From Variovorax sp. J22G73 (lineage in GTDB: Bacteria > Pseudomonadota > Gammaproteobacteria > Burkholderiales > Burkholderiaceae_C), in assembly GCF_030317035.1 (NCBI RefSeq), contig NZ_JASZYK010000002.1:558001-622000 (forward strand): a stretch of DNA of 64,000 nt, written 5' to 3'. Position 1 is the stretch's first letter; each line of letters opens with the position of its first letter. Both the position numbers and the translations under genes were made by a program. Shown piece by piece: positions 10,700-18,932 of this stretch. The notes beneath the pieces were generated by a model. It was not told where the DNA came from and did no database searches. It worked only from the letters and a program-made list of their open reading frames with translations.

Positions 10700-10932
10700 T
10701 CGCCGCCCTCCGGCGCTTCGTGAGCTTGCGTGAACACGGTCACCGGCATGAGCGCCTGGTGCGCGGCCTCGCTCATCTTGCGGCTCAGCTCGTTGGCCGC
10801 CGGAATCCAGGCGGACAGGATCGCCTCGACGGCCGCGAGGCGTTCAGGGCTCAGGTCGAGTGCGGCGCAGCGGGCCAGCGCTGTGACATCGACGTGCCCT
10901 GCGGGCGGTGGGGTTTGCATCGTCGTCTCCAT
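10696..10932 (-). CDS. AtzG-like small subunit (DUF4089 family)
   Basis: This is a 78-residue acidic helical protein. It resembles AtzG, the GatC-like small subunit that stabilises AtzE (RCAALDLSPERLAAVEAILSAW in the centre matches the two-helix layout). It overlaps the AtzE-like gene by four bases (ATGA), so the two are surely co-translated. The ATG at 10932 was used; a second in-frame ATG four codons later is equally possible. An inverted repeat (GTGAAG/CTTCAC, 10935-10952) sits immediately before the start. Confidence 0.8.
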   Translation of the reverse strand: METTMQTPPPAGHVDVTALARCAALDLSPERLAAVEAILSAWIPAANELSRKMSEAAHQALMPVTVFTQAHEAPEGGE

Positions 10933-10973
10933 GCGTGAAGTGTTGGCTTCACGATAGGGAGCGACGGCAGCAA

Positions 10974-11018
10974 GGGCTTGGCTGCCAGCGCCAATGCAAT
11001 GGACTGGAACCGCCAGCC
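10974..11018 (-). promoter_or_regulatory. Candidate regulator-binding element, copy 1 (upstream of AtzG-like gene)
   Basis: A 45-bp stretch that is about 76% identical (34 of 45 positions by eye) to the stretch at 9223-9267. The most conserved core reads CCAGCGCCAATGCAATG on the plus strand here. It lies 42 bp upstream of the AtzG-like start and directly next to the gene of an AraC-type activator. That makes it a candidate binding site for that regulator. This is inference from conservation and position. Confidence 0.5.
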
Positions 11019-11037
11019 CGGCAACGACCGTGTGGGC

Positions 11038-11973
11038 TCAGTGCCGGCGCAGCAGCGTCTGCGGCGTCACGCCGTAGGCCTTCTTGAAGACGCGGCAGAA
11101 GTGCGACATGTCGCTGAAGCCGTGCTGGAACGCCGCCTGCGTCACCTGCCGCACGCGCCCTTCCATCAGCGCGCGGTGGCTGGCCTCGAGCCGCTGCTTC
11201 CAGAGCCACTGGATCGGCGTGGTGCCCTGCTCGGCGAACACGCGCGCCAGGGTACGGGCCGAGACGTTCTGCGCGCGGGCGATCTGCTCGACGTCGAGCT
11301 CGCAGTCGTCCAGGTGCGCGGCGATGTAGTCGCGCGTTTTCTGGAACAGCGCGCTGTGGCCGGAGCGCGCTGCGTCGGTGCCCGCGGCCTGCACCTGCAG
11401 CACGGTGGAGAGCATGTCGAGCAGCGAGCTGGCCAGGCTGGCCTGCATGCCGTCGAGCCCCGACAGCTCGAGCACCGCGGCCTCGCGGATCATGGTGCCC
11501 AGCAGCCGCGCCACCGGGTGGCCCTCGGCCAGGTGCATGGCCGTGAGGTGGTGCGCCTCGGGCACGCGGCACAGCAGCTGCATGCGCGGAATGCGCACCA
11601 GCAGCGCCGACTCGGGCGCGAGGTCGAAGGTGAAGGGGCGCGCCGCGTCGTACAGCACGATGTCGCCGTTGCGCTGCACCACGCTGCGGCCCGACTGCGA
11701 CAGCACGCCCTGGCCCGAAACCATCAGCCCCAGCATGAAGTCTTCGTTGGGGCCGCTGCGCAGGCACTGGGCATCGCGCTCCCACAGGCAGCGCGGGGAC
11801 GACATTTCGGCGAGCGTGAGGCTGCCCAGCGAGCGCACCTGGAAGCGCGCATTGAAATGGGCGCGGTCGGGCACCAGGCTCTTTGCGGGAATGAAGTGCC
11901 TGCAGACCACGTCGCTCCAGTAGTCGAAGCGCTGGCTGGGGTCGACCGCGTCGGTGGTGTAGTCGAGGTTCAT
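11038..11973 (-). CDS. AraC-family transcriptional regulator
   Basis: This 311-residue protein has an AraC-binding-like N-terminal domain (PF14525 type; RFDYWSDVVCRHFIPA near the start) and a C-terminal double helix-turn-helix from about residue 210. The latter contains ISARTLARVFAEQG-like and QAAFQHGFSDMSHFCRVFKKAYGVTP sequences, the AraC signature. The chosen ATG gives MNLDYTTDAVDPSQRF, the usual N-terminus of this subfamily, although the frame stays open upstream. It lies 105 bp upstream of, and in the same direction as, the amidase genes, so it is the likely regulator of that locus. Confidence 0.88.
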   Translation of the reverse strand: MNLDYTTDAVDPSQRFDYWSDVVCRHFIPAKSLVPDRAHFNARFQVRSLGSLTLAEMSSPRCLWERDAQCLRSGPNEDFMLGLMVSGQGVLSQSGRSVVQRNGDIVLYDAARPFTFDLAPESALLVRIPRMQLLCRVPEAHHLTAMHLAEGHPVARLLGTMIREAAVLELSGLDGMQASLASSLLDMLSTVLQVQAAGTDAARSGHSALFQKTRDYIAAHLDDCELDVEQIARAQNVSARTLARVFAEQGTTPIQWLWKQRLEASHRALMEGRVRQVTQAAFQHGFSDMSHFCRVFKKAYGVTPQTLLRRH

Positions 11974-12131
11974 GCTGCGAGGGAGTGAGTGGCCGCGAGG
12001 CGGTAACTGGCCGGTGGCGCCCCGGTTGCTGCCGACGGCGCCACGCTCAACCCACTCTAGCAACAACCATGCCCTTTGCGCAGGGGCCCGACCCTGAGAC
12101 GGATGCGCGGCGGGAGCGCATCGCAGAGGGA

Positions 12132-12581
12132 TCAGATGCGCCCCAGCGCCTTGTCCACGCCCTTGTTGGCCAGCATGTCGGCGCGCTCGTTGCCGGGGTC
12201 GCCCGAGTGGCCCTTCACCCAGCGCCACTCGATCTGGTGGCCACCCTCGGCCACCAGCTTGTCCAGCCGCTGCCAGAGCTCGACGTTCTTCACGGGCTGC
12301 TTGCTGGCGGTCATCCAGCCCTTGGCCTTCCAGCCGCGGATCCACTCGGTGATGCCCTTGCGCACGTACTGGCTGTCGAGGTACAGCAGCACCTTGCACG
12401 GCCGCTTGAGCGCGGCCAGGCCTTCGATGACGGCGGTGAGCTCCATGCGGTTGTTGGTGGTGTTGAGTTCACCGCCGAACAGGTCCTTCTCGGTGGCGCC
12501 GGACTTCAGCCACGCGCCCCAGCCCCCGGGGCCCGGGTTGCCCTTGCATGCACCGTCGGTGTAGATCACGACTTCGTTCAA
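12132..12581 (-). CDS. rnhA: Ribonuclease HI
   Basis: This is a 149-residue RNase H, which cleaves RNA in RNA-DNA hybrids. It has the [15 protein letters not shown]-terminal motif with the first catalytic Asp, the catalytic Glu in [21 protein letters not shown], and [14 protein letters not shown] at the end. I chose a TTG start at 12581, preceded by AAGGA at good spacing. The ATG farther upstream would run into the methyltransferase gene that ends at 12616. It is cotranscribed with that methyltransferase, a common neighbour in Burkholderiales. Confidence 0.93.
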   Translation of the reverse strand: MNEVVIYTDGACKGNPGPGGWGAWLKSGATEKDLFGGELNTTNNRMELTAVIEGLAALKRPCKVLLYLDSQYVRKGITEWIRGWKAKGWMTASKQPVKNVELWQRLDKLVAEGGHQIEWRWVKGHSGDPGNERADMLANKGVDKALGRI

Positions 12582-12615
12582 ACTGATTTTTCCTTGTTCA
12601 TTCGTTCGTTCATTT

Positions 12616-13386
12616 TCAATTCTTGCCAGCGTCCTGCCGGTGCACCTTGCCCGCGATGGGCACGGGCGCCGTGGCGCGCGCACCGGCACGCCGCCAGTCG
12701 GCGCTCAGCAGGCGCATGCCGCGCACGCGCTTCACCGCCACCAGGAAGTAGGCGGCACCGAAGATCGGCCACCAGCGCTCGCCCGCGGCGTCCATCCAGC
12801 GCGCGCGCTCCAGCCAGGCCTCGCTGCGCACGGCCGGCCGGTAGATGCCGAAACGGCCCGACTCGACCTCGAAGCTCAACAGCCGCAGCCAGTCGCGCAT
12901 GCGCCAGTAGCCGATGAACTCCCCGCCCTCGGGCAGGTAGAGATCGCCGACGCCCAGCTTGCGGTAGAGGTGCGCGCGGCGCTGCCGCATGCCCCACAGG
13001 CTGGCCGGGTTGAGCCCGCAGATCACCACGCGGCCCTCGGGCACCAGCACCCGCTCGACCTCGCGCAGCGTGGCATGCGGGTCGGGGCTGAGCTCCAGCG
13101 CGTGCGGCAGCACCACCAGGTCGAGGCTGTTGGCCGCGAAGGGCAGCGCCGCGAAGTCGGTCAGCAGCGTAGCCTTGCCGCGGCGGGCCGGGTCGTCGAG
13201 CGCCAGCCAGCGGTGCGGCATGCGGTTGGTGCGCAGGGCATCGACCTCGGCCGCGCCCAGCTGCAATGCGTGGTAGCCGAACACGTCGGCCACCGCCTGG
13301 TCGAACTGGGCCTGCTCCCAAGCCAGCAGGTAGCGCCCCGGGGGGGTCGCGAACCAATCATGCAAACCTATAATTTGACCGCTCAT
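12616..13386 (-). CDS. SAM-dependent methyltransferase, class I
   Basis: This 256-residue protein resembles Methyltransf_11 enzymes found beside rnhA and gloB. It has a degenerate Rossmann region and [39 protein letters not shown], the usual motif II to post-II stretch with the acidic/Leu-rich strand. The start chosen ([12 protein letters not shown]) shares the tetranucleotide CATG with the start codon of gloB on the other strand. An upstream ATG at 13419 would overlap gloB more. The substrate is unknown. Confidence 0.8.
   Translation of the reverse strand: MSGQIIGLHDWFATPPGRYLLAWEQAQFDQAVADVFGYHALQLGAAEVDALRTNRMPHRWLALDDPARRGKATLLTDFAALPFAANSLDLVVLPHALELSPDPHATLREVERVLVPEGRVVICGLNPASLWGMRQRRAHLYRKLGVGDLYLPEGGEFIGYWRMRDWLRLLSFEVESGRFGIYRPAVRSEAWLERARWMDAAGERWWPIFGAAYFLVAVKRVRGMRLLSADWRRAGARATAPVPIAGKVHRQDAGKN
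13369..13374 (+). promoter_or_regulatory. Perfect -10 hexamer ahead of gloB
   Basis: TATAAT sits 10 bp before the gloB ATG, which puts the expected transcription start at or a few bases before the start codon. No Shine-Dalgarno sequence is visible, so a leaderless or near-leaderless gloB mRNA is plausible. No convincing -35 hexamer is seen. Confidence 0.45.
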
Positions 13387-14221
13387 GACCCTTGTTCCGC
13401 TGCCCGCCTTCGCCGACAACTACATCTGGATGCTGCACGACGGGTCCCACGCCATCGTGGTGGATCCGGGCGATGCCCAACCGGTGTTCGACGCGCTGGC
13501 GCGCCACAAGCTGCAGCTCGCCGCGATTCTAGTCACGCACCACCACGCCGATCACACGGGCGGCGTGCCCGCCTTGCACGCGGCCACCGGCGCGCCGGTG
13601 TGGGGCCCCGCGACCGAACGCATCCCCGAGCCCTTCACCCCAATGGCGCAGGGCGACGTGGCCGAGATGCCCGGCGTGTTCGAGCTTGCCGGGGGCCTGC
13701 GCTTCCAGGTGATCGACGTGCCGGGCCACACGGCCGGGCACATCGCGTACTTCCTGCCGGCGCTGCCCTCTTTGCATGCCCTTCCAGATTCACCAACGGC
13801 GCCCTCCCAGGCGCCGTTGCTCTTCTGCGGCGACACGCTGTTCTCCGGCGGCTGCGGCCGGCTGTTCGAGGGCACGCCCGCGCAGATGCTCCATTCGCTG
13901 GACGCGCTGGCCGCGCTGCCCGGCGACACGCAGGTGTGCTGCGCCCATGAATACACACTTTCTAACCTGCGTTTCGCCCTCGCCGTGGAACCGGGCAACA
14001 CCGAACTGAGTCACTACAACGCGCACTGCGAAAGCCTGCGCGCGCAAGGGCGGCCCACGCTGCCCTCGCACCTGGCCACCGAACGCCAGATCAACCCCTT
14101 TCTTCGCAGCCGCGAAGCCACTGTCCTTAGAGCGGTGCGTGCCCACGCCGAGCTGGCTGCCGACGCAGCCGAAGCCGACGTGTTCGCCGCACTGCGCCAA
14201 TGGAAAAACGACTTCCGATGA
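13385..14221 (+). CDS. gloB: Hydroxyacylglutathione hydrolase (glyoxalase II)
   Basis: This 278-residue metallo-beta-lactamase fold enzyme hydrolyses S-lactoylglutathione in methylglyoxal detoxification. The metal-binding motif THHHADHTG is clear near residue 55. The VIDVPGHTAGHIAYF region and the CAHEYTLSNLRFA region follow. The C-terminal HAGH domain ends with a helix typical of GloB. Between the catalytic motifs there is a slightly longer loop (about residues 125-140, ALPSLHALPDSPTAPSQAP) than in E. coli GloB. The stop codon overlaps the start of the lytic transglycosylase gene. Confidence 0.95.
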   Translation: MTLVPLPAFADNYIWMLHDGSHAIVVDPGDAQPVFDALARHKLQLAAILVTHHHADHTGGVPALHAATGAPVWGPATERIPEPFTPMAQGDVAEMPGVFELAGGLRFQVIDVPGHTAGHIAYFLPALPSLHALPDSPTAPSQAPLLFCGDTLFSGGCGRLFEGTPAQMLHSLDALAALPGDTQVCCAHEYTLSNLRFALAVEPGNTELSHYNAHCESLRAQGRPTLPSHLATERQINPFLRSREATVLRAVRAHAELAADAAEADVFAALRQWKNDFR

Positions 14222-15816
14222 AATTCTTTGCTGCCACCTGCCTCGCAGGTTCACTGGTGCTTGCGGGCTGCGCGGGCACGAACAACGGCTCCGCACCCTC
14301 CTCTTCTTCCAACCCCTCCGCCGGCGGCACCGGCAGCGCGGCACCGGTCTATCCCCGCAGCGCGCTTTCTCCCCTGGCCAACGGCCAGGCGCAATCGCAG
14401 AGCGTGGTCACGCTGGCGCCGCCGGTGGACATGTGGGACCGCATCCGCCGCGGCTTCAAGATGCCCAACCTCGACAGCGACCTGGTGCGCGACCGCGAGC
14501 AGTGGTACGCCAGCCGGCCCGACTACATCCAGCGCATGACCGCGCGCTCGGACAAGTACATCTTCCACATCGTCGAGGAGCTCGAGCGCCGCAACATGCC
14601 CACCGAGCTGGCGCTGCTGCCCTACATCGAGAGCGCCTTCAACCCGCAGGCCGTGTCCAGCGCGCGTGCGGCGGGCATGTGGCAGTTCATGCCGGCCACC
14701 GGCACCGACTTCGACCTGAAGCAGAACATCTTCCGCGACGACCGCCGCGACGTGGTGGCCTCCACCCGCGCCGCGCTCGACTACCTGCAGAAGCTCTACG
14801 GCATGTTCGGCGACTGGCAGCTCGCCCTGGCCGCCTACAACTGGGGCGAAGGCAGCGTGAGCCGCGCCATCGCCAAGAACCAGCGCCTGGGCCTGCCCAC
14901 CACCTACAGCGACCTCACCATGCCGGCCGAAACGCGCATGTACGTGCCCAAGCTGCAGGCCGTGAAGAACATCGTGGCGAACCCGCAGGCGTTCAACGCC
15001 GAGCTGCCGGTGATTGCCAACCACCCGTACTTCCAGACCGTGACGCTCACGCGCGACCTCGACGTGGAGCTGGCGGCCAAGCTGGCCGACGTGCGGCTGG
15101 ACGACTTTCGCGCGCTGAACCCCGCCGGCCACAAGCCGGTGCTGCTCGCCGCGGGCACCCCGCAAATCCTGCTGCCGTGGGACAACGCGGCCGTGTTCCA
15201 GCGCAACTTCGACGCCTACACCCAGGGCCAGTACGCCAGCTGGACGGCCTGGGTGGTGCCCACCACCATGACCGTGGCCGACGCGGCCCAGCGCTCGGGC
15301 ATGAGCGAGGCCGACCTGCGCGCGCTGAACAGCGTGCCGCCGCGCATGCTCATCAAGGCCGGCTCCACGCTCATCGTGCCGCGCGGCGCGCGCGTGAAGG
15401 AAGACGTGGCCGCCGTGGTGGCCGACGAGGGCCACCTGAGCTTCCAGCCCGAGATCGTCACGCGCCGCACCACGGTGAAGGCCGGCCGCGCGGACAACGT
15501 GGCCAGCATCGCGCGGCGCTACAACCTCAAGCCGGCGGCCGTGGCCGAGTGGAACGACGTGCAGCAGAACCATGCGTTCAAGCGCGGCTACAGCGTGGTG
15601 GTGTACCTGCCGATCCGCGCGAGCGTGGCCGCGCGCGTGGGCACCGGCGTGCGCCCGGTCGTGCACACGATGGCGGCCGCCCCGGCGCGCCGCGGCAGCG
15701 CACCCGTGAAGGCGGCGGCGCCACGCGGCGCCAACGTGGCCAAGGTGCCCGCGAGCAGCAAGCAGCAGGTCGTGCGCGAGAAGCGCGGCGGCACGCCGGC
15801 TAAAAAGAAGCGCTAA
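14218..15816 (+). CDS. mltD: MltD-like membrane-bound lytic murein transglycosylase (SLT + LysM)
   Basis: This 532-residue lipoprotein cleaves the glycan strands of peptidoglycan. The signal peptide ends in LVLAGC (lipobox, Cys19). The SLT domain at about residues 120-230 contains LALLPYIESAFNPQAVSSARAAGMWQFMPATG with the catalytic Glu, and ALAAYNWGEGSV. LysM-type repeats follow, one near 340-395 and another near 420-470. The last 50 residues are basic and Ala-rich. I used the ATG at 14218, which overlaps the gloB stop and begins directly with the signal peptide; an ATG six codons upstream is less likely. Confidence 0.92.
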   Translation: MKFFAATCLAGSLVLAGCAGTNNGSAPSSSSNPSAGGTGSAAPVYPRSALSPLANGQAQSQSVVTLAPPVDMWDRIRRGFKMPNLDSDLVRDREQWYASRPDYIQRMTARSDKYIFHIVEELERRNMPTELALLPYIESAFNPQAVSSARAAGMWQFMPATGTDFDLKQNIFRDDRRDVVASTRAALDYLQKLYGMFGDWQLALAAYNWGEGSVSRAIAKNQRLGLPTTYSDLTMPAETRMYVPKLQAVKNIVANPQAFNAELPVIANHPYFQTVTLTRDLDVELAAKLADVRLDDFRALNPAGHKPVLLAAGTPQILLPWDNAAVFQRNFDAYTQGQYASWTAWVVPTTMTVADAAQRSGMSEADLRALNSVPPRMLIKAGSTLIVPRGARVKEDVAAVVADEGHLSFQPEIVTRRTTVKAGRADNVASIARRYNLKPAAVAEWNDVQQNHAFKRGYSVVVYLPIRASVAARVGTGVRPVVHTMAAAPARRGSAPVKAAAPRGANVAKVPASSKQQVVREKRGGTPAKKKR

Positions 15817-15858
15817 AAAAGAAGCGCCGAGGCACCGGGCGCCGACACCCCTGCGGTG

Positions 15859-17049
15859 TCAGTGCGCCTGCGCGGCCAGCGCCCTGCGCCGAACCACCGC
15901 TTCGAGCGCGGCCACGGCGATCATGATGAGCGTGGTCAGCGTGCCCACCGCCATCACCGTCAGGTGCGACACGAACACCACGTACACCGCCAGCACGGCC
16001 AGCAGCCCCAGCCCGTACAGGTGCGACTGCGGCGTGAAGCCGCGCACCACGCGCTTGAACAGCGCATTGCCGAACAGGTAGAGCGCCGGCCCGCCGATGA
16101 GCGCGCCCAGGTACTTGAGCTCGGCGTGATGCCCGCCCTCGCCGATGGTCAGCTCGTCGGCCACGGCGCACACGATGATGCCGGCCACCAGGATGACGTG
16201 CGTGTAGTGGAACTTGGCGCCGATGCCGCCCGGGTCGCTCGAATGCTCGATGACATGCGATGCCTCCTTGGCGCTGGTGTCGAAGTACATCCACCACATC
16301 GCCAGGCTGCCCGCGAAACCGACCAGCAGCGCGAACAGGTCTGCGGCATGCCACTCGGCGTGGTGCCCGAAGGCGATGCCGGTGGCCAGCACCGACTCGC
16401 CCAGCGCGACGATCACGAACAGCTGGCAGCGCTCGGCGAGGTGGCCGCCGTCCACGGTCCAGTCGCTGGTCGACGAGCGCCCCAGGCCCGGAAAGCGCAG
16501 CCCGATCATCGGCGCGATGTACTCGCACAGCACGCCGCCGAACCACAGCGCGAGCCGCAGCGACCCGTCGGCGAAACCGCCCGCGATCCAGAACGCGCCG
16601 GCCACGCAGTTCCACGCCAGCAGGCGCCGAAAGTTGGGCGTGAGCGGGTCGTTGGGGCCGATGGCAATCAGCATGCACAAGGTGCGCCCCGCCTGGATGC
16701 CCACGAAGCACAGCGCAAACACCAGCCCGCGCTCGCCGAAGGCGCCGGGCAGCGCCGAGGCCATCACCATGGCCAGCAGCATGATCGCGAACAGCACGCC
16801 GCGGATGCGCAGCGTGCCGGGGTTGAACCAGTTGGTGGTCCAGGCCGTGTACTGCCAGCCTAGCCATACCGCGAACCACATCACCAGCGTCTGCAGCGCG
16901 CCCAGCAGCGTGAGGTGGTCCAGAAGATAGTGCGAGAGCTGCGTGACCGAGAACGCGTAGACCAGGTCGAAGAACAGCTCCTCGTTCGACACCCTGGCCG
17001 CCTGGTCGCGCGAACGCAAGGTCGTGGCCCGCTTGTGGTCCTGGCTCAT
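15859..17049 (-). CDS. ltrA: Low temperature requirement protein A (LtrA) family membrane protein
   Basis: This 396-residue integral membrane protein has about ten or more hydrophobic segments and the LtrA hallmark near the N-terminus: VSNEELFFDLVYAFSVTQLSHYL. LtrA was named from Listeria, where it is needed for growth at low temperature, but its molecular function is not established. The gene stands alone, converging with the lytic transglycosylase gene. The family call is firm; the function is unknown. Confidence 0.9.
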   Translation of the reverse strand: MSQDHKRATTLRSRDQAARVSNEELFFDLVYAFSVTQLSHYLLDHLTLLGALQTLVMWFAVWLGWQYTAWTTNWFNPGTLRIRGVLFAIMLLAMVMASALPGAFGERGLVFALCFVGIQAGRTLCMLIAIGPNDPLTPNFRRLLAWNCVAGAFWIAGGFADGSLRLALWFGGVLCEYIAPMIGLRFPGLGRSSTSDWTVDGGHLAERCQLFVIVALGESVLATGIAFGHHAEWHAADLFALLVGFAGSLAMWWMYFDTSAKEASHVIEHSSDPGGIGAKFHYTHVILVAGIIVCAVADELTIGEGGHHAELKYLGALIGGPALYLFGNALFKRVVRGFTPQSHLYGLGLLAVLAVYVVFVSHLTVMAVGTLTTLIMIAVAALEAVVRRRALAAQAH

Positions 17050-17135
17050 TGTTTACCCCTGTGGATTCGTTGCGGCGCTCTGGTCGCCGCGCGGGATCAT
17101 CGCACGCAAGCGCCGGGCCACGGCGGCCGGGCGCG

Positions 17136-17981
17136 CTACAGCTTCTCTGTCTCGCCGGTGCGGGGTTGCCACTTCATGAGGCGCTTCTCGACCAGCCCCA
17201 CGATGCCGTCGAGCACCAGCGCGAAGGCCGTGAGCACCACGATGCCGGCGAACACGGTGTTCACGTCGAAGGTGCCCTCGGCCTGGAGAATGAGGTAGCC
17301 CACGCCGCGCGCCGACCCCAGGTACTCGCCCACCACCGCCCCCACGAAGGCCAGCCCCACCGAGGTGTGCAGGCTGGAGAACACCCAGCTGGTGGCGCTC
17401 GGCAGGTACACGGTGCGCAGCAGCTGGCGCTGGTTGGCGCCCAGCATCTTCGCGTTGGCCAGCACCACCGGGCTGACCTCGCGCACGCCCTGGTACACGT
17501 TGAAGAACACGATGAAGAACACCAGCGTGACCGCCAGCGCCACTTTGCTCCAGATGCCCAGGCCGAACCACAGCGCGAAGATGGGCGCCAGGATCACGCG
17601 CGGCATCGAGTTGGCGGCCTTGATGTAGGGGTCGAGGATGAGGCTGGCCGTGGGCGCCAGCGCCAGCCACAGCCCGCAGGCCAGTCCCATCACCGTGCCG
17701 ATGCCGAAGGCCAGCACCGTTTCCAGCAGCGTGGTGCCCAGGTGCAGGTAGATGTCGGCGTTGCCCTTCAGCCCTTCGGGAAAGAGCGCGTTGGCCGGCA
17801 CCTCGAACGGCAGGAACCAGCTCCAGATGCGCCCCGCCACCTGGATGGGTTCGCCGAGGAAGAAGGCGAACTGCTGGTTGCGCGAAGCCACGTGCCACGC
17901 CACCAGAATGACCACCAGCAACGCCAGTTGCCAGAAGCGCGCGTTGCGCTCGTTCAGACCCAAGCGGCCAGGGCGGCTCAT
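17136..17981 (-). CDS. ABC transporter permease (SsuC/TauC/NrtB-like)
   Basis: This 281-residue inner-membrane permease has about six transmembrane segments and the BPD_transp_1 EAA loop (PSATSWVFSSLHTSVGLAFVGAVVGEYLGS). It belongs to the sulfonate/nitrate/taurine or thiamine-precursor importer group. The ATG overlaps the stop of the ATPase gene by one base (TGATG), which fixes the start. The frame is open far upstream only as a shadow of the ATPase gene. Confidence 0.87.
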   Translation of the reverse strand: MSRPGRLGLNERNARFWQLALLVVILVAWHVASRNQQFAFFLGEPIQVAGRIWSWFLPFEVPANALFPEGLKGNADIYLHLGTTLLETVLAFGIGTVMGLACGLWLALAPTASLILDPYIKAANSMPRVILAPIFALWFGLGIWSKVALAVTLVFFIVFFNVYQGVREVSPVVLANAKMLGANQRQLLRTVYLPSATSWVFSSLHTSVGLAFVGAVVGEYLGSARGVGYLILQAEGTFDVNTVFAGIVVLTAFALVLDGIVGLVEKRLMKWQPRTGETEKL

Positions 17982-18877
17982 CACGCGGCCTTCCGGAGTT
18001 GCTGCGCGTAGCCCTTGAGCACCTCGTCGCGCAGCACCTCCCAGATCTGCGTGTGCAGCTCGACGAAGCGCGGCTGCGTGCGCACCTCGGCCACGTCGCG
18101 CGGGCGCGCCAGGTCGATGGCGAACTCGCCAATGGGGTGCGTGGCCGGCCCGGCCGACAGCACCACCACGCGGTCGCTCATGGCAATGGCCTCGTCGAGG
18201 TCGTGCGTGATGAAAAGCACGGCCTTGCGACCTTGTGAGCCCCCGGGCGCTGCGCGCTCGCTCCCCGAGGGGGTAGGCTCCGCCCTTGGGGCGGCCCGGC
18301 GGCCTTCGCTCGGCGCGCTCCAGAGTTCGAGCACCTCGTTTTCCATCAGCTGGCGCGTCTGGATGTCGAGTGCGCTGAAGGGCTCGTCCATGAGGATGAT
18401 GTCGGGGTCGAGCACCAGCGTCTGCGCCAACGCCACGCGCTTGCGCATGCCGCCCGAGAGCTGGTGCGGGTAGCGGTCGCCGAAGCCCGAGAGCCCCACG
18501 CGCGAGAGCCACGCCTGGGCCAGCGCGCGCGCATCGGCATCGGGCACGCCGCGGTACTGCAGGCCCACCATCACGTTGTCGATGGCGCTGCGCCACGGCA
18601 TCAGTGCCTCGGTCTGAAACATGTAGCCCGCGCGCGCATTCACGCCGTCGAGCGTCTTGCCGAACACCTTCACGCTGCCCGACGAAGGCGCCAGCAGGCC
18701 AGCGCCCACGTTCAGCAAGGTCGACTTGCCGCAGCCCGTGGGCCCCACCACCGAGACGAACTCGCCCGCCTTGATGCGCAGCGTGGTGTCGGCCACCGCC
18801 GTGTAGCGCTGGCCGGGGTCGTCCTTCGAGTGGAAGGTGCAGCTGATGTCCAGGAGTTCGAGAGCGTGGTCGTGCAT
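17981..18877 (-). CDS. ABC transporter ATP-binding protein (SsuB/TauB/NrtD-like) with an in-frame insertion
   Basis: This 298-residue ATPase has Walker [12 protein letters not shown], signature LSGGMRKRVALAQTL, Walker B IILMDEPFSALD and the H-loop FITHDLDEAI. The start at MHDHALELLD gives the standard N-terminus. Between NEVLELWSA, after the Walker B/D-loop, and RKAVLFITHDL there are about 28 extra residues rich in Pro, Arg, Ser and Gly. They are encoded by a GC-rich palindromic sequence (18232-18318). The insertion keeps the frame. It probably extends a surface loop before the H-loop strand; whether activity is retained is unknown. Confidence 0.88.
   Translation of the reverse strand: MHDHALELLDISCTFHSKDDPGQRYTAVADTTLRIKAGEFVSVVGPTGCGKSTLLNVGAGLLAPSSGSVKVFGKTLDGVNARAGYMFQTEALMPWRSAIDNVMVGLQYRGVPDADARALAQAWLSRVGLSGFGDRYPHQLSGGMRKRVALAQTLVLDPDIILMDEPFSALDIQTRQLMENEVLELWSAPSEGRRAAPRAEPTPSGSERAAPGGSQGRKAVLFITHDLDEAIAMSDRVVVLSAGPATHPIGEFAIDLARPRDVAEVRTQPRFVELHTQIWEVLRDEVLKGYAQQLRKAA
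18232..18318 (-). repeat. REP-like GC-rich palindromic element inside the ABC ATPase gene
   Basis: This stretch of about 87 bp is almost pure G/C and contains nested inverted repeats such as CCGCCC-ttg-GGGCGG and CCCC-gag-GGGG. From memory it resembles a short repeat that occurs many times between genes in Comamonadaceae genomes. Here it sits in the coding frame of the ATPase and adds about 28 codons without a stop. Its limits are estimated from where the protein departs from its family. Confidence 0.6.
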
Positions 18878-18890
18878 CGTCGCGGGAGGA

Positions 18891-18915
18891 AGAAAAAACC
18901 CGGCCAAGGCCGGGT
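18891..18915 (-). terminator. Intrinsic terminator between binding-protein and ATPase genes
   Basis: Read on the minus strand, the stem CCCGGCC-tt-GGCCGGG is followed directly by a run of six T. It lies in the 55-bp space after the binding-protein gene and before the ATPase gene of the same operon. It would reduce read-through, so that the abundant binding protein is made in excess over the ATPase and permease. Confidence 0.75.
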
Positions 18916-18932
18916 CGCGGGGACGTTCGGAA

